Part shown: positions 22,178 through 32,829 of the stretch, one piece after another
Numbering within the stretch: the stretch's first letter is position 1
How the letters are laid out: each line of letters begins with the position of its first letter
Assembly (NCBI RefSeq): GCF_010183535.1
Contig: NC_071331.1
Coordinates: 310,001-374,000 of the forward strand
Source of the DNA: Caenorhabditis remanei
Lineage: Eukaryota; Nematoda; Chromadorea; Rhabditida; Rhabditidae
Direction: 5' to 3'
Length of the DNA: 64,000 bases
Notes under the pieces: model-generated
What the model was told of the DNA's origin: nothing
The model's input: the letters and a program-made list of their open reading frames with translations, nothing else
The model's database searches: none
Made by a program: the position numbers and the translations under genes

Positions 22178-22976
22178 TTCATAAGGTTAGATATGATCTT
22201 TTCTTTCTTTCGTTTCTTCTTTTCAAAATTGCGTCCCTGAATCGGATCCGTGGATTCCCTAATTCTGTCGCTCTCCTTCCCTATACTACCTCGTTCCCTA
22301 GAAAACCACTTTAAACCAAGTTTCCCGAATGATGCCTGTTATTTCCGCAATTAACTCAATCTACTTTACTTCCTTACCGTCCGCCACGCTCCCAGTCGCA
22401 ACTCCGAAAATTCTTTCTGATACCCCTCTCTGGTTTTGTTCAAACATTTTCATGTCCTTTGAGGTCATGACCAGTTTTACTCGGCTTGAAATTTTCACTC
22501 ATAGATACCCCAGCTTTCCATACGTATGTATACCTAATTTCAATCGATTCTCCATAACTCCTTCCACAACTGCCCACTTTGCTACTACACCGTACCCTCC
22601 CATATCTCATTGACCGCTCCTAACATGCCATGTGAAGGATACACACCAAAATTTCTATTTGTTCAAATATCTCCAGCTTCCCTAATTACTCACAAAATCT
22701 GATCCTCTGTAAATCGACTTTTCGACTATCGAACCTCTCTCCTAGCCTCTCCTAGCCTCTCTTCCAGTCGAGACTTTTCATCCCTTCCCAGTTTCTCAAT
22801 AGTTTTTACAAGTCTCATATCACCATTCTCTAATAATTTATTTTTTATTCATTGAGTCTTACAACCATAATTACCACTATACCAGAATCCCATTGTACAA
22901 CTTTATGATCTCCTCTCACAGCTTGCATCTCTCATTTTTCTTTTCTTTTTTTCATATCAATATTTTCCCTGATTAG

Positions 22977-22982
22977 AATAAA
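22977..22982 (+). terminator. Poly(A) signal, probable end of SET gene B
   Basis: AATAAA on the plus strand about 800 bases past the stop. No better-placed signal was noticed earlier in the spacer. Confidence 0.45.
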
Positions 22983-23006
22983 TTTTACTCTTAATAAATC
23001 AAGCGT

Positions 23007-23012
23007 TTTATT
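23007..23012 (-). terminator. Poly(A) signal of the kinase gene
   Basis: AATAAA on the minus strand 26 bases past the stop codon of the kinase gene. Confidence 0.6.
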
Positions 23013-23037
23013 TCATTCAATATTTCCATTCAATACC

Positions 23038-25021
23038 TCAAATCGGTGAAAGAATCATTCGAGTGGCTCTCGGTGTTCCGCAAGTCTGCATTGTCAACTC
23101 ATCACAACTCAACGGTCCAAGACGAACCAATGAGCGGAGGACTGGATTCGTCTGGAAATGTTTTCTAGGTTCAGAAAGCTCTAGTCTCTCTACTACCTGC
23201 CAATCAAACTGTTCCGTCAAGTCAATATTCTCTTTTTGTGCAATTGAAATCACTTTGCACGCAATTTTGTGATAATCCGGACGTTCGTGGTGTCTGAAAC
23301 AGAAACATCAAAAGTTGGTGGACCCTCTAAAAAAACTAACGCCGTCTTCACAATCATATCAAAAATTTCCGACCATCCATCAGGAACATCCTTAAATAGT
23401 TGAGCTCTTCCACCAGCTCTTCGACAATACATTTTCCACTCTCTCACTTTTGCCAAACTCAACGAACGTTTAGAGTTATGCCACGGGAGACCGTTCAAGA
23501 GATGAATAATCATGTAGAGCCAACCTGAATAGGCACAAACTTTAGATAAATAAACATTGAACTACCTTCAACATCATCAGCCGGTGTTTGATCCAAGAAT
23601 CCAAGAGAATTCAAGGGAGCATACGGAAACGTGCCAACTGATGGACCCCACGGGCGGAGCAGATGACGACGACCATTTGGTTCTCTAGATTACCATTAGA
23701 CTTTGAAGAGTCTTTTGTTTCAAACTCACAGATATCTCCGTGTCAGTCCAAAATCCAGCATATAAACAATACTGCTTTCCTCACCGAACCCGACAGCAAA
23801 GTTCTGTGCCTTCACATCTCGATTCAACCATCCAGCATCATGAAGAATCCGAAGACGTTCCAAAGTTTGTAGAGCGATTTTATAGATTGTCGACTGGGAG
23901 AATCGATTTTGAGGTGCAAATTCGAGAAGGGATGAGAGGTCGGGACCGACGAGTTGCATGACGACATATTTGAAGTGATCGGTACGGCCGGCGTCGATGA
24001 GAGATGGGAAGCCGGTTTGATTGTCAAGTGCGGAGAGGACGGCACGGTCGAGCTGAAAATTAAAAGAAACGAGATTTAGTTAAAGATTAATGTCATAAAG
24101 ATAGCCCTTTCTGAGCACGCAGGCAAATCCAAGTCTTGGATTCCAAGGCTAACTTTGAAAGCATGTCATGGTTTCAGATTTAGACCTGTTAATAAAATAA
24201 TCCGTACATTTTTGTAGTTGACAGCTTTTTTAAACAATTCTATTACTTGACATTTCAAATTTTGAGCCGTCATAGCGGAGAAAATCAGCTACAGTACTGT
24301 GATATACAATTTGACCTTTATCAGTTGAAAATGATCAACGTTGAGAGTTTGTCATGGTAATATTAATTGTCCCATCAAGTAGATTTTTAATGAATTACAC
24401 AGACAGAGCTTCATTTTTGTAGTTGATAACTTTTTGTACCGACACAGCCTAGAGAGTTATGTTCGTTTTAAGACGACACCTCAAAAATTGCACTATTTTG
24501 CACTGAAATTGGTCAATTTGAGGGAGATATCACTTTGTCTATACGTAACTTTCTAGGAAGACCCCGTACGAAAAAGTGGCCAACTACAAAAATGGATCCC
24601 CATTTCTAATCTGTATAATTCATTAAAAATCTACTTGATGAGACAATCAGTATTACCATGATACTCTCTCTAAGTTGAACAATTTCAACTGAAAACGGCC
24701 AAAGTCCATATCTTTTTGACCGGTACTGTGTGACCCGTTATAGCGGAAAAAAAGCTTAAAAATGGCTCTCACCTTCAAAACAGGTCTCAAACATCCAACT
24801 TGCGCCTCCACCTTCATCGCATACGGTATCCCGTCCTCTTCCACTAAAAACACAGAGGAGAACGGTCCAGTGGCGATAGGTTCCACCATTTTATACTCAT
24901 GAGACCCCAAACGGAGACGTTTATCCTTCTGTAGATTTAAAAGCATTGAATTGACCTTGAAGAGGTCTCCAACACTCACCAATGGCACCAAAAGATCGTT
25001 GATTTCACATTTTTCTCCCAT
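23038..25021 (-). CDS. Casein kinase 1 / TTBK-like protein kinase (359 or 376 aa)
   Basis: Exons 25021-24980, 24928-24773, 24052-23730, 23684-23566, 23524-23341 and 23293-23038 sum to 1080 bases in frame. The fold follows CK1: a degenerate glycine loop (ATGPFSSV), the ATP-site lysine in YAMKVE (K53), MQLVGPDL, a catalytic loop NRDVKAQN (D145) and DFG at 166-168. HRD is changed to NRD, but the catalytic Asp, Lys and DFG remain, so activity is plausible. Nematodes carry a large, often germline-expressed, CK1-like family; this is one such member and I cannot name an orthologue. A 51-base segment (24979-24929) reads as an in-frame intron with GTGAGT and CTACAG ends. If it is retained, 17 codons are added. 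A family A element fills intron 24053-24772. Confidence 0.82.
24170..24732. mobile_element. Family A palindromic elements in a kinase intron
   Basis: A compound copy: 24170-24330 is a partial unit, and 24340-24732 is a nearly complete palindrome with GAGAGTTTGTCATGGTAATA left and TACCATGATACTCTCTC right. GTAGTTGATAACTTTTTGTAC and its complement lie inside. It ends in CTTTTTGACCGGTACTG. Confidence 0.75.
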
Positions 25022-25222
25022 TACGACGACGAGATTAATTCTGCTATTTTTTCGAGTTGTGATTATGGTAATGAACTTTTCTCTTCTTCTTTTTTCGTTT
25101 TCTTTCTTCTTTTTTCTTCTCGAAAAGGTTCACGCAAAAGAATCCACGTGGATCAAGATAACTGAAAAAAACGGACGTGACCAAATTGAGCATTTCCAAA
25201 GTTTCAAATTTCCTCATCCGAT

Positions 25223-25498
25223 ATGATTCCTCTCGTAGCTACTGCCATCGTCTGCGGACTCCTTCTTCTCGCAACAATTGTAAGCCGGGGATAAACCGAC
25301 ATACAGATGGACAATATACTTTTAAAATTTTTAGACTTATTACGGCAACACTCTCAAATCAGGATATCGTCTAAATTCGTAACTAACTTTTTAAATTGGT
25401 GATTTTCTAGAATCTCCTTTTTTAGTGAATTGTACGATGCATTGGAGAAAATCGACTGTAAAGAAGGATTGAAGAAGTGCCCGAGTTATATACAATAA
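25223..25498 (+). CDS. Small membrane-anchored protein (3 exons, 57 aa)
   Basis: Exons 25223-25279, 25335-25378 and 25426-25498 sum to 174 bases in frame, with clean GTAAGC / TTTTTAG and GTAACT / TTTTTTAG junctions. The first 19 residues (MIPLVATAIVCGLLLLATI) form a signal anchor. The rest is a short soluble segment with two cysteines (CKEGLKKC), perhaps disulfide linked. AATAAA overlaps the stop codon at 25494-25499. No family is recognised. It is divergent from the kinase (202 bases between starts) and convergent with the SLC6 gene (38 bases between stops). The consistent splicing argues that it is real. Confidence 0.6.
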
Positions 25499-25536
25499 AT
25501 TAATTTCTTTCCCAATTTTTGGTTTCAACTTTTGAA

Positions 25537-28500
25537 TCATTGAACTTTACTATGTGTCGTCGCAATACTAGAAGCAGAGTTCAATAAATCAGCCTTCTCT
25601 GAATAATTCTGACTTCCCGTGGTGCTTCTCGAACTCGATGAACTCGATATAGTTTGTATGTTGAATTTGTAACCAGTCGGTTTATCATCCCACGGCTCAC
25701 GATCCGGTAGAATTTTCTGGAAAAAAAAGAGTTTTGAAGGTGAAGGATCGATGGAATGTACCTGCTTGACACGATCTTTCAATGACATTCCCTTATAAAT
25801 TCTCGCATACGATTTGAGTTGTCTTTGTTTCATAAATAAACCTCTCAAGTCGTGTCCATTACGTTTGAATTCAATGAAGGCGAACAGGGCGAATATGGGA
25901 ACCATTGCCATTGGAAGGAGACAGACAATCCAACCGACAAACTGCAAAAAAACGAGGAGATTTTGGGAAGATTTTTTGATCTACCATGACCTACAGTACC
26001 GCTCAAAGGGTTATCAACTTTGGCTGTTTTCAGTGGAAAATGAACAACTTTGAGAGTGTATTTCGGTGTCACTTGATTGTCCGATAAGCTCAATTTTGTA
26101 TGTGTTGAACAGAGCAAAAATAGAACATCATTTTTGTACTTGACCATTTTTTCTGTAGGAACACCACCATGAAAGTTACAGGTTGTCAAAGTGAAAAGTT
26201 CCAAAATTTCGCTAATTTGCACTGAAATCAGAAGGGAAAAATTACTTTGATTACCTGTAACTTTCATGGTAGTCTCCCTACAAAAATATGATCAACTACA
26301 AAAATTTAGTGCTATTTTTGCTCTGTCCAACCCATACAAAATGAAATTTGTCGGACAATCAGGTGACATCGATATACACTGTCAAAGTTGTACTATTTCG
26401 ACTGAAAACGACCAAAGTTCGTTTATTTTTGACCGGTACTGTACCATGACCGACTCACATCAAATGCAGGCGGATAAACATCTGGACGACTCTTGTACGG
26501 ATAGTCACGAATGCTTGCAAGGATTATAAGAATCTGAAGTATCTGTTTATTTCTTGTTTCATTCATTCCAACTAACCGATCCCAATGTCGGTGTGATAAA
26601 CATCCAATTGAATCCAAAATACGGAGAATGGGGTCCTGTCCAACTACTACACTTCTTCTTAGCCGGTCCAAACATTTCCTTCATATCAGCCTGCTGATTT
26701 CGGCGGCCTGGAATACTCTAGGATTCTAAACATCTTTTAAAACTCTTACCATAAACATAGGCAACAATAAGAACTTCAGCAGTAACTGCACAACATGAAG
26801 ACACTCCAGCAGCATACTCGTCAAACATTATGAACCAATAGAATCCGCCATCAGTTACCATAACAACTCCCATAACATACAAAACGAGACACCATCCGAC
26901 TACGACTAACCATTTCTTCTTTCTCAAATTCACAAATTGATCACAAATCGACGAGCAGAACACATTAACATAGGCGACTTCTGTAGAGATTCCAAGGAAG
27001 AAGAGCATCATGAAGAAGAGGAAAGACCATAGCTCTGGCAGAGGCATTCTACCCAAAGCTTCCGGAAAAGCAACAAATGCCAATGAGAATCCATCATTCA
27101 CCACATCAGACACTGCACATCCTCTCTGTTTGGCGAGAAATCCAAGTGTCGAAAAGACAGCTGCACCACCGACTAGAGACATCATAGTGTCTCCAATGAT
27201 GACTATCAGGGCGTCCTGGACACAAATTCTTCTTAAAAATAGAGCAACGAGAATAAGCTCACTCTAAAACAATTGTTATCCGGTCTGCTAAACGATGACA
27301 TTCCAATGAGTCCACCGTATCCAATACCCAAACTAAAGCACAACTGTTTCAGAGCCTCTCCCCACGTGGCAGGTGCAAATACCTGGAAAATTTGTATCTC
27401 GGGAATTTTCGTATCTTTACTGTTACCTTTGACCAATCCGGATTTCCCAAATAATAATAGAGTCCATCTTCCGCACCATCCAAAGTGATTCCACGGAAAA
27501 ACAGCAGGATGATAATGAAGTATGGTAAAGTGACAATAACCTGAAATTGAGAAAACGTGTCTCATTAGGCCTCCAAATGACCGTGGAGTTATAGGCCGTG
27601 GCCTATATCATTGGAAAGCTGAGAAAACGCTGATTCCAAATATATATTCAGTTTTTAACCCCCGAGGTTTGGAATTCGAGAAAAACGAAGTCAAAGTATT
27701 AACCTACCGAATGAGTTGTCAGCTGTCTAAACTTTTTCCTTGTTTTTCTCGAATACCAGTCCTCAATGGCAAAAACTGAATACACATTTGGAATTAGCGT
27801 TTTCTCAGCTTTCCAATGATATGGTTCACGCCCTAGAACTTCACGGTCACTCAGAGGCCTTCCCTAGTAAACTCACATAAGACGCCTTTCCCATGTAATC
27901 AACACCTTTCCACAAAATCAAAATGACGATGATCCAACATACATTCATTCCAATGAACGACTTCATATTCATGGAGTTGAAATCAAGGAATCCGGCAGAT
28001 GGGGTGACGACGTAGTTGCTGGAAATAGTGGAGATCAAGGAAAGATGGAAATTACCTACAAGAAGTATTGTTCTGAAGCTGTCGTGGTTTTATTCGATAT
28101 CAAGTCGAGTCTGTCATAGCATGTCGAGTTAAAGTAGACGTATGACTCTCCGCGACCAACTGCACTCAAATTCGCCCAACTCGGCGCTGTCTCATTGCCA
28201 GTCTTGTTAAACGAACTACACATCGCCTTCATTCCAGAATCCATGCATGTCTCCAAGACATTCCACTCATTCCCACATCGATTCCACATACCCGTATGTC
28301 CCATTACAATTGCCGCCATGTATACAGTACTCCATCCGATGATGATGATGTAGTAGATGGCAACGAGGGATGAGACAGCAACAGCCATCCATCCAACACC
28401 TTGAAGGATCGGAGCGAATCTTCGGAATATGATTGGAGCAGTGGTACGATGATATTGACCGAGAAGGAACTCCAGGTATACAGCGGGAAGGCCGAATAGA

Positions 28501-28834
28501 AGAGCACATGAGATATAAGGGACTAGGAAGGCACATCCTCCATTGTTATAAGCTCTTGTTGGGAATCTCCAGATATTTCCCAATCCTACAGCCATACCAA
28601 GTGTAGACAGAAGGAATTCCAACTGAAATGATTTGATGACTATTGCCTAATTATCTAACTCACCTGATTCCCCCATGCTCCTCGACACGGATCAATCTCA
28701 TTGACCTCGATCTCTTTGGAACTCGCCGAGTCCTTGGCGATTTCCGATGCAATGCGTTGATCCTCGACGACCGACGAATCGGACGGAGACCGCCGTTGCT
28801 GTGGCGACGTCACACCTTCAGAAGACACGTTCAT
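25537..28834 (-). CDS. SLC6-family sodium-coupled neurotransmitter/amino-acid transporter (713 aa)
   Basis: Ten exons (28834-28664, 28622-28060, 28018-27877, 27540-27427, 27382-27263, 27215-26750, 26707-26577, 26533-26459, 25941-25762, 25716-25537) total 2142 bases in frame. After a 57-residue cytoplasmic tail comes TM1 with GLGNIWRFP, the SLC6 sodium/substrate signature (NIWRFP at 73-78). Long hydrophobic segments follow, including GFLDFNSMNMKSFIGMNVCW and the TM8-10 stretch. The extracellular loop after TM3 carries two Cys and N-glycosylation sequons (NKTGNET, NLS, NST, NKT). Such snf genes in worms import amino acids, GABA, betaine or related solutes across the plasma membrane; the substrate cannot be read from sequence alone. 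Introns 25942-26458 and 27541-27876 hold palindromic repeats. Confidence 0.88.
25991..26445. mobile_element. Family A palindromic element, subtype 2
   Basis: Left arm CAGTACCGCTCAAAG...CTGTTTTCAGTGGAAAATG, right arm TTCGACTGAAAACG...GACCGGTACTG. The arms share ATTTCGGTGTCACTTGATTG and its complement. The inner palindrome is AAGTTACAGGTTGTCAAAG against TTACCTGTAACTTTCATGG. It lies in intron 25942-26458 of the SLC6 gene. The copy at 63.4 kb is the same subtype. Confidence 0.75.
27565..27870. mobile_element. Family B palindromic repeat in an SLC6 intron
   Basis: Left edge TAGGCCTCCAAATGACCGTGG, right edge CCACGGTCACTCAGAGG-like (on the plus strand CACGGTCACTCAGAGGCCTT). Inner words TGGAAAGCTGAGAAAACGCT and AGCGTTTTCTCAGCTTTCCA are exact complements. 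It fills intron 27541-27876. Confidence 0.75.
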
Positions 28835-30086
28835 CGCTGCTTCTATGCTTTACAAATACTCTTTGTTTGCAATATAATCACACAAATACTCCAAACGATG
28901 ATGATGATGATGATGTTGATGAGAAATGAAGATTCGTTTGCGAGTATTGGAGGGACGCAACGAGTAGAATATTTAAGAATGAAGGAGTGTTGAAGAGAAG
29001 GAAGTTGGATGAGGGACACGTGGATATTTTTAATTGAAAAATGAAGAAGTGATAAAAAAGATACATTTCCAAAAAAAATACGTGATTTTTCAAAATTTCC
29101 GAAAAACCTTTCAAAGTTAACAAATAGTTAGAGACTTGGAATTCTGAAATTTTCGACAAAACGTTCGTCGAGAATTAGTCAAAGATCGGAACCATTCTCA
29201 TTCTGAACAAAGGAAGTCCTCGAAGTATCAAACGACTCAAGAATTTGGCGCCTGATAAAAAGCTAAACCATAGGGTAAGTTTGACGGTGCATAACTCGGT
29301 TCACAGAAGGATTTAGCAGAATTTTATTTTAGATTCGAAATCTACGGCCTCCAAAGAATGAGGTGCCGAATTCTTGAGTAGCTTGAAAAAGGACACTTCG
29401 ATAATATGTACATAAAGTTATGCCGCGCCAACAATTAGATCACTAATTTCTGTGCAATGGTATGTCTACTATGCCTTCATGAGAACTTTATTCATCTAAT
29501 CTTATCCTGAAAAATTAGTTAATCGGAGGCAAAAATCTAGAATTTGTATGAAAACAAAACTGAAAGTATTTCAAGGACGAACCCCAGAAATATGTTTTTG
29601 AGTGCAAAATTATTTAAAAAATTCTGGAAAAATTTAACAATCACTATTTTTGTAACTTAATTTAACAGTTTTTTTCAAAAACTATCCGAAAATTTTTCTA
29701 ACGATTTTTTCTTTTCACACAGTACTGATCCTGATGTCTGTTATATCTCATCACAAACCACATTTCTCTAGACTTATTAAAACATCTAAAACATACATTT
29801 TGCAACCCTGAAATTATGTTTCAATATATCACCTGTTTTCTTTTTTCAGCCACTTCTTTCCTCTGCATTTCTATAAAAATGTCCTCCAATTGCTCTTTTC
29901 CATGAACCACACTTTCCCCTTTTGAAAATATTCCAGACAAGACTATTCCGATCAACAGGCTAATTATCACTATCACGTCAATCACAAGGGGATATAATTA
30001 TTACCTTCTGTAGACATCGTTAGACTCTTCTCCCTCCCTCCCTCTTCTCTTTTTGCTTTTTCATTTTACATTTCTATTCGGAAATC
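28835..30086. other. Divergent intergenic region, SLC6 and chemoreceptor genes
   Basis: Shared 5' flank of two divergent genes. A GATGATGAT microsatellite-like run lies at 28900-28922. 29205-29400 is an imperfect palindrome: ATCAAACGACTCAAGAATTTGG on the left, AATTCTTGAGTAGCTTG on the right. No gene is seen. Confidence 0.5.
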
Positions 30087-32829
30087 ATGTCGTCCACCTA
30101 TCAACTGATATGCACCATTATTTCATTTATACTCAATTCATTTCTCGTTTGGCTAATCTTGACACGTTCACCACAACAGACTGGAAAATACAAATGGCTC
30201 ATGCTGTATACAACTTGCTTTGAGATTTTCTGGGGTGCTTTCGATTTGCCGGCGGAGATTGTGAGTTGAATTTTTTTTTGAAATCAATTATAGAATAATA
30301 CATGAGGAGGTGATAAGAGATATTGTTGCAATTAGGTTCAGAGCGATTAGGTTTAATTGTTTTTTGAATTTATTTACTGGGATGAATATACTAAAGAACT
30401 CTGTGATATAACTACCGTAAGATATACAGTTTTAGTATTTTCAGTTGGAACTGTCAATCTTTGAGAGGATGTCATGGTATCCCCTGATTATTCCACAATC
30501 TGACTTTTGTGTGAACTATGCAGATTAAAGGTAGAACTTCATTTTTGTAGTTGACAACTTTTTTGTGCGGGAACTCCCTAGAGAGTTACGGTCATTTTAA
30601 GACGACAGCTCAAAAATCGCATTATTTTGCACTGAAATAGGTCGATTTGAGGGAGAAATTGCTTTGTCGAGAAGAACTCTCTAGGGAGTGTCCGTACAAA
30701 AAAGTTGTCAATTAAAAATACAAAAATTGTCAAACAAAAATACAAAAATGGAGTTCTACTTTTGATCTGTATTATTCATTAAAAGTATACTTGATGGGAC
30801 TTTTTCAACTTAAAAAATAGAAAAAGATTTTTATTATCTTTATGGCCGGTGGTACTGTATTGCACAACTGTCAAGGTCCGGCTTCAAAAAATGAACCAAT
30901 TTTTTCATCACTTGACATTTTTCAAATTTTCGCAAAAAAAAACAAATCGAAAATTTTGAACTTTGGAGCCAATTTTTTACCTATTTGAATGTTTTCTCAA
31001 TGTACTCTAGTCCAGACTCTCTTTGCATGTCAGACATCATACTTGTAACATTTCGAAATATAGTAATAAATAATTTGTCTCGAACAGAACTTGTCAGAGC
31101 AGTTCAATCAGTTCAACATATTCTCTCCAGACTTTTCACAATCGAGAATAGTCATTTGTCAAAGTCATGGAAAATTCTGATCTTTCTGAACTTTAATTAA
31201 GAAATGGTACATGACATCATTTAGTCAAAATGCAGCATACCAATTTCCCATAGGTTCCTTTCAGATTTTTAGGGATGCATTGTGAAAAGTTTGGACATCC
31301 AACAGACAGCGCCAAAAATCAGATCTCCAAATTCCCAGAATCATCCCTTCCTCACCCAATCCAACCCCTTTCAGATCGCCCATTCCGTCGGCTGCGCATT
31401 CATAGTATTCCGTGTAAACGACGTGGATTCTCTCCTTTCCTCCGATACGTCATCATGGGTTGTCCTCGTCTACACAGCTATTTTCGGCGCATCAATGGCT
31501 CTATTCGCCTCTCATTTTATTTATCGTTATGGCTCAATAGACAGTAATTTCGGGGAGAAGTACACTTCTGGATGGAAATTCGGAGTACTCTTTTTTATTC
31601 CGGTGATTACTGGAATCTGGTGGGCGACTGTGGTGAGAGTGTGGTTTTGGCCGAATCAGGACATGGATGATTATACAAGGTAAGGGTTTGGGAGGATGAG
31701 CATCATAGTGATGAAAGACTTTCAGAGAATTGATAATGGAAAAAGTTGGAGTCGGTATTCAGAATATCAGTTATATCGGTGCAAAATTCTATAACAAAGA
31801 TGGTCTCAATGGAACTAACTCATTGAATCAACCGGCGTGGATTGGTGTCTCCCAGATGTGGTTTATGGTCGTAAGTCTCTTATACAGTGCCGGTTATGGA
31901 CTTGGCCGTTTTCAGTTAAAATTGTTCAACTTTGAGAGTGTGTCATGGTAATACTGATAGTCCCATCAAGTAGATTTTTAATGAATCATACAGATCAAAA
32001 GTAGATCTTCATTTTTGTAGTTGACAACTTTTTTGTACGGACGCTCCCTGGAGAGTTATATCTCGACAAAGTAATTTCTCCATCAAATCGACCAATTTCA
32101 GTGCAAAATAGTGCGATTTTTGAGCTGTGGTCTTAAAATTACCATAACTCTCCAGGGAGCGTCCGTACAAAAAAGTTGTCAACTACAAAAATGGAGATCT
32201 ACTTTTAATCTGTATGATACATTAAAAGTCTACTTGATGGGACAATCAGTATTACCATGACACACTCTTAAAGTTGGTAACTTTTAACTGAAAAAAAGCC
32301 TAATTTTATACCTTACTGCACTTTATGGCGTAAACAGGTACCGATGGTCAATCTTATATCATTCCAGATCTCATCCATGATCTGTGTCTTTGGATTCGGT
32401 ACCCTCTGCTATCTGCGTCTCTCGAATCAACTCTCAATAGTGTCAAGTGCTGCTAACAACCTCCAAGTTCAGTTCTTCTACACCCTCGTCCTCCAGACTG
32501 CTATCCCATTGATCCTCATGCATATCCCAATCACTATCTACTTCCTTTGCCCAATGCTTGATCTGGACTTTGATTTTGCGAGTTCCTTTGTTGCATCCAC
32601 CATTGCTTTGTATCCTGCAGTTGACCCGTTGCCAAGTTTCTTGATTATCAAAAGTTATAGACAAGCTACTATTGGTAAGTTAAGAAAGAGTGTGTTTGAA
32701 GACTAGACTGAATACATTCCAGGATTCCTCCGCTCATTGCTCTTTCTACCTGGTAACAAGTATCAAACAAGACCAACAATCACGGTGAACAGTATCGGGC
32801 CGAGATCTTTTTCACAAACTGTTAATTAA
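30087..32829 (+). CDS. Seven-transmembrane chemoreceptor, Str superfamily (355 aa)
   Basis: Exons 30087-30260, 31375-31679, 31726-31870, 32338-32674 and 32723-32829 sum to 1068 bases in frame. Seven hydrophobic helices can be placed, starting with LICTIISFILNSFLVWLILT, with CAFIVF and WVVLVYTAIFGASMALFASH in the middle. The C-terminal region has the ALYPAVDPLPSFLIIKSYR block typical of nematode Str/Srj receptors (PxxxDP in TM7, then a basic tail). Such receptors usually sit in sensory-neuron cilia and detect odours or soluble cues. Intron 1 (30261-31374) and intron 3 (31871-32337) are enlarged by family A elements; the one in intron 3 starts only about 14 bases after the donor. Confidence 0.85.
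30408..30862. mobile_element. Family A palindromic element in chemoreceptor intron 1
   Basis: GAGAGGATGTCATGGTATC near the left end. GTAGTTGACAACTTTTTTG and ACAAAAAAGTTGTCAATTA flank a centre with TTTTGCACTGAAATAGG. The right arm is degraded and ends near ATGGCCGGTGG. The rest of the intron to 31374 is AT-rich with no further repeat I can name. Confidence 0.75.
31885..32300. mobile_element. Family A palindromic element in chemoreceptor intron 3
   Basis: The best-preserved copy: GAGAGTGTGTCATGGTAATA left and TATTACCATGACACACTCT right are exact complements, and TCCCATCAAGTAGA pairs with TCTACTTGATGGGA. The left end includes GGCCGTTTTCAGTTAAAATT, which reads as a strong 3' splice site. Confidence 0.8.

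Larger units (their letters stand above)
22178..23037. other. Tail-to-tail spacer, long 3' UTR of SET gene B
   Basis: A pyrimidine-rich 860-base stretch without a credible gene. The plus strand carries AATAAA at 22977 and the minus strand carries AATAAA at 23012-23007, so the two convergent transcripts end close together. CTCTCCTAGCCTCTCC is a short tandem duplication near 22738. Confidence 0.55.

Noticed and set aside
28900..28922. GATGAT run as a functional element
   Set aside because: A short microsatellite only.
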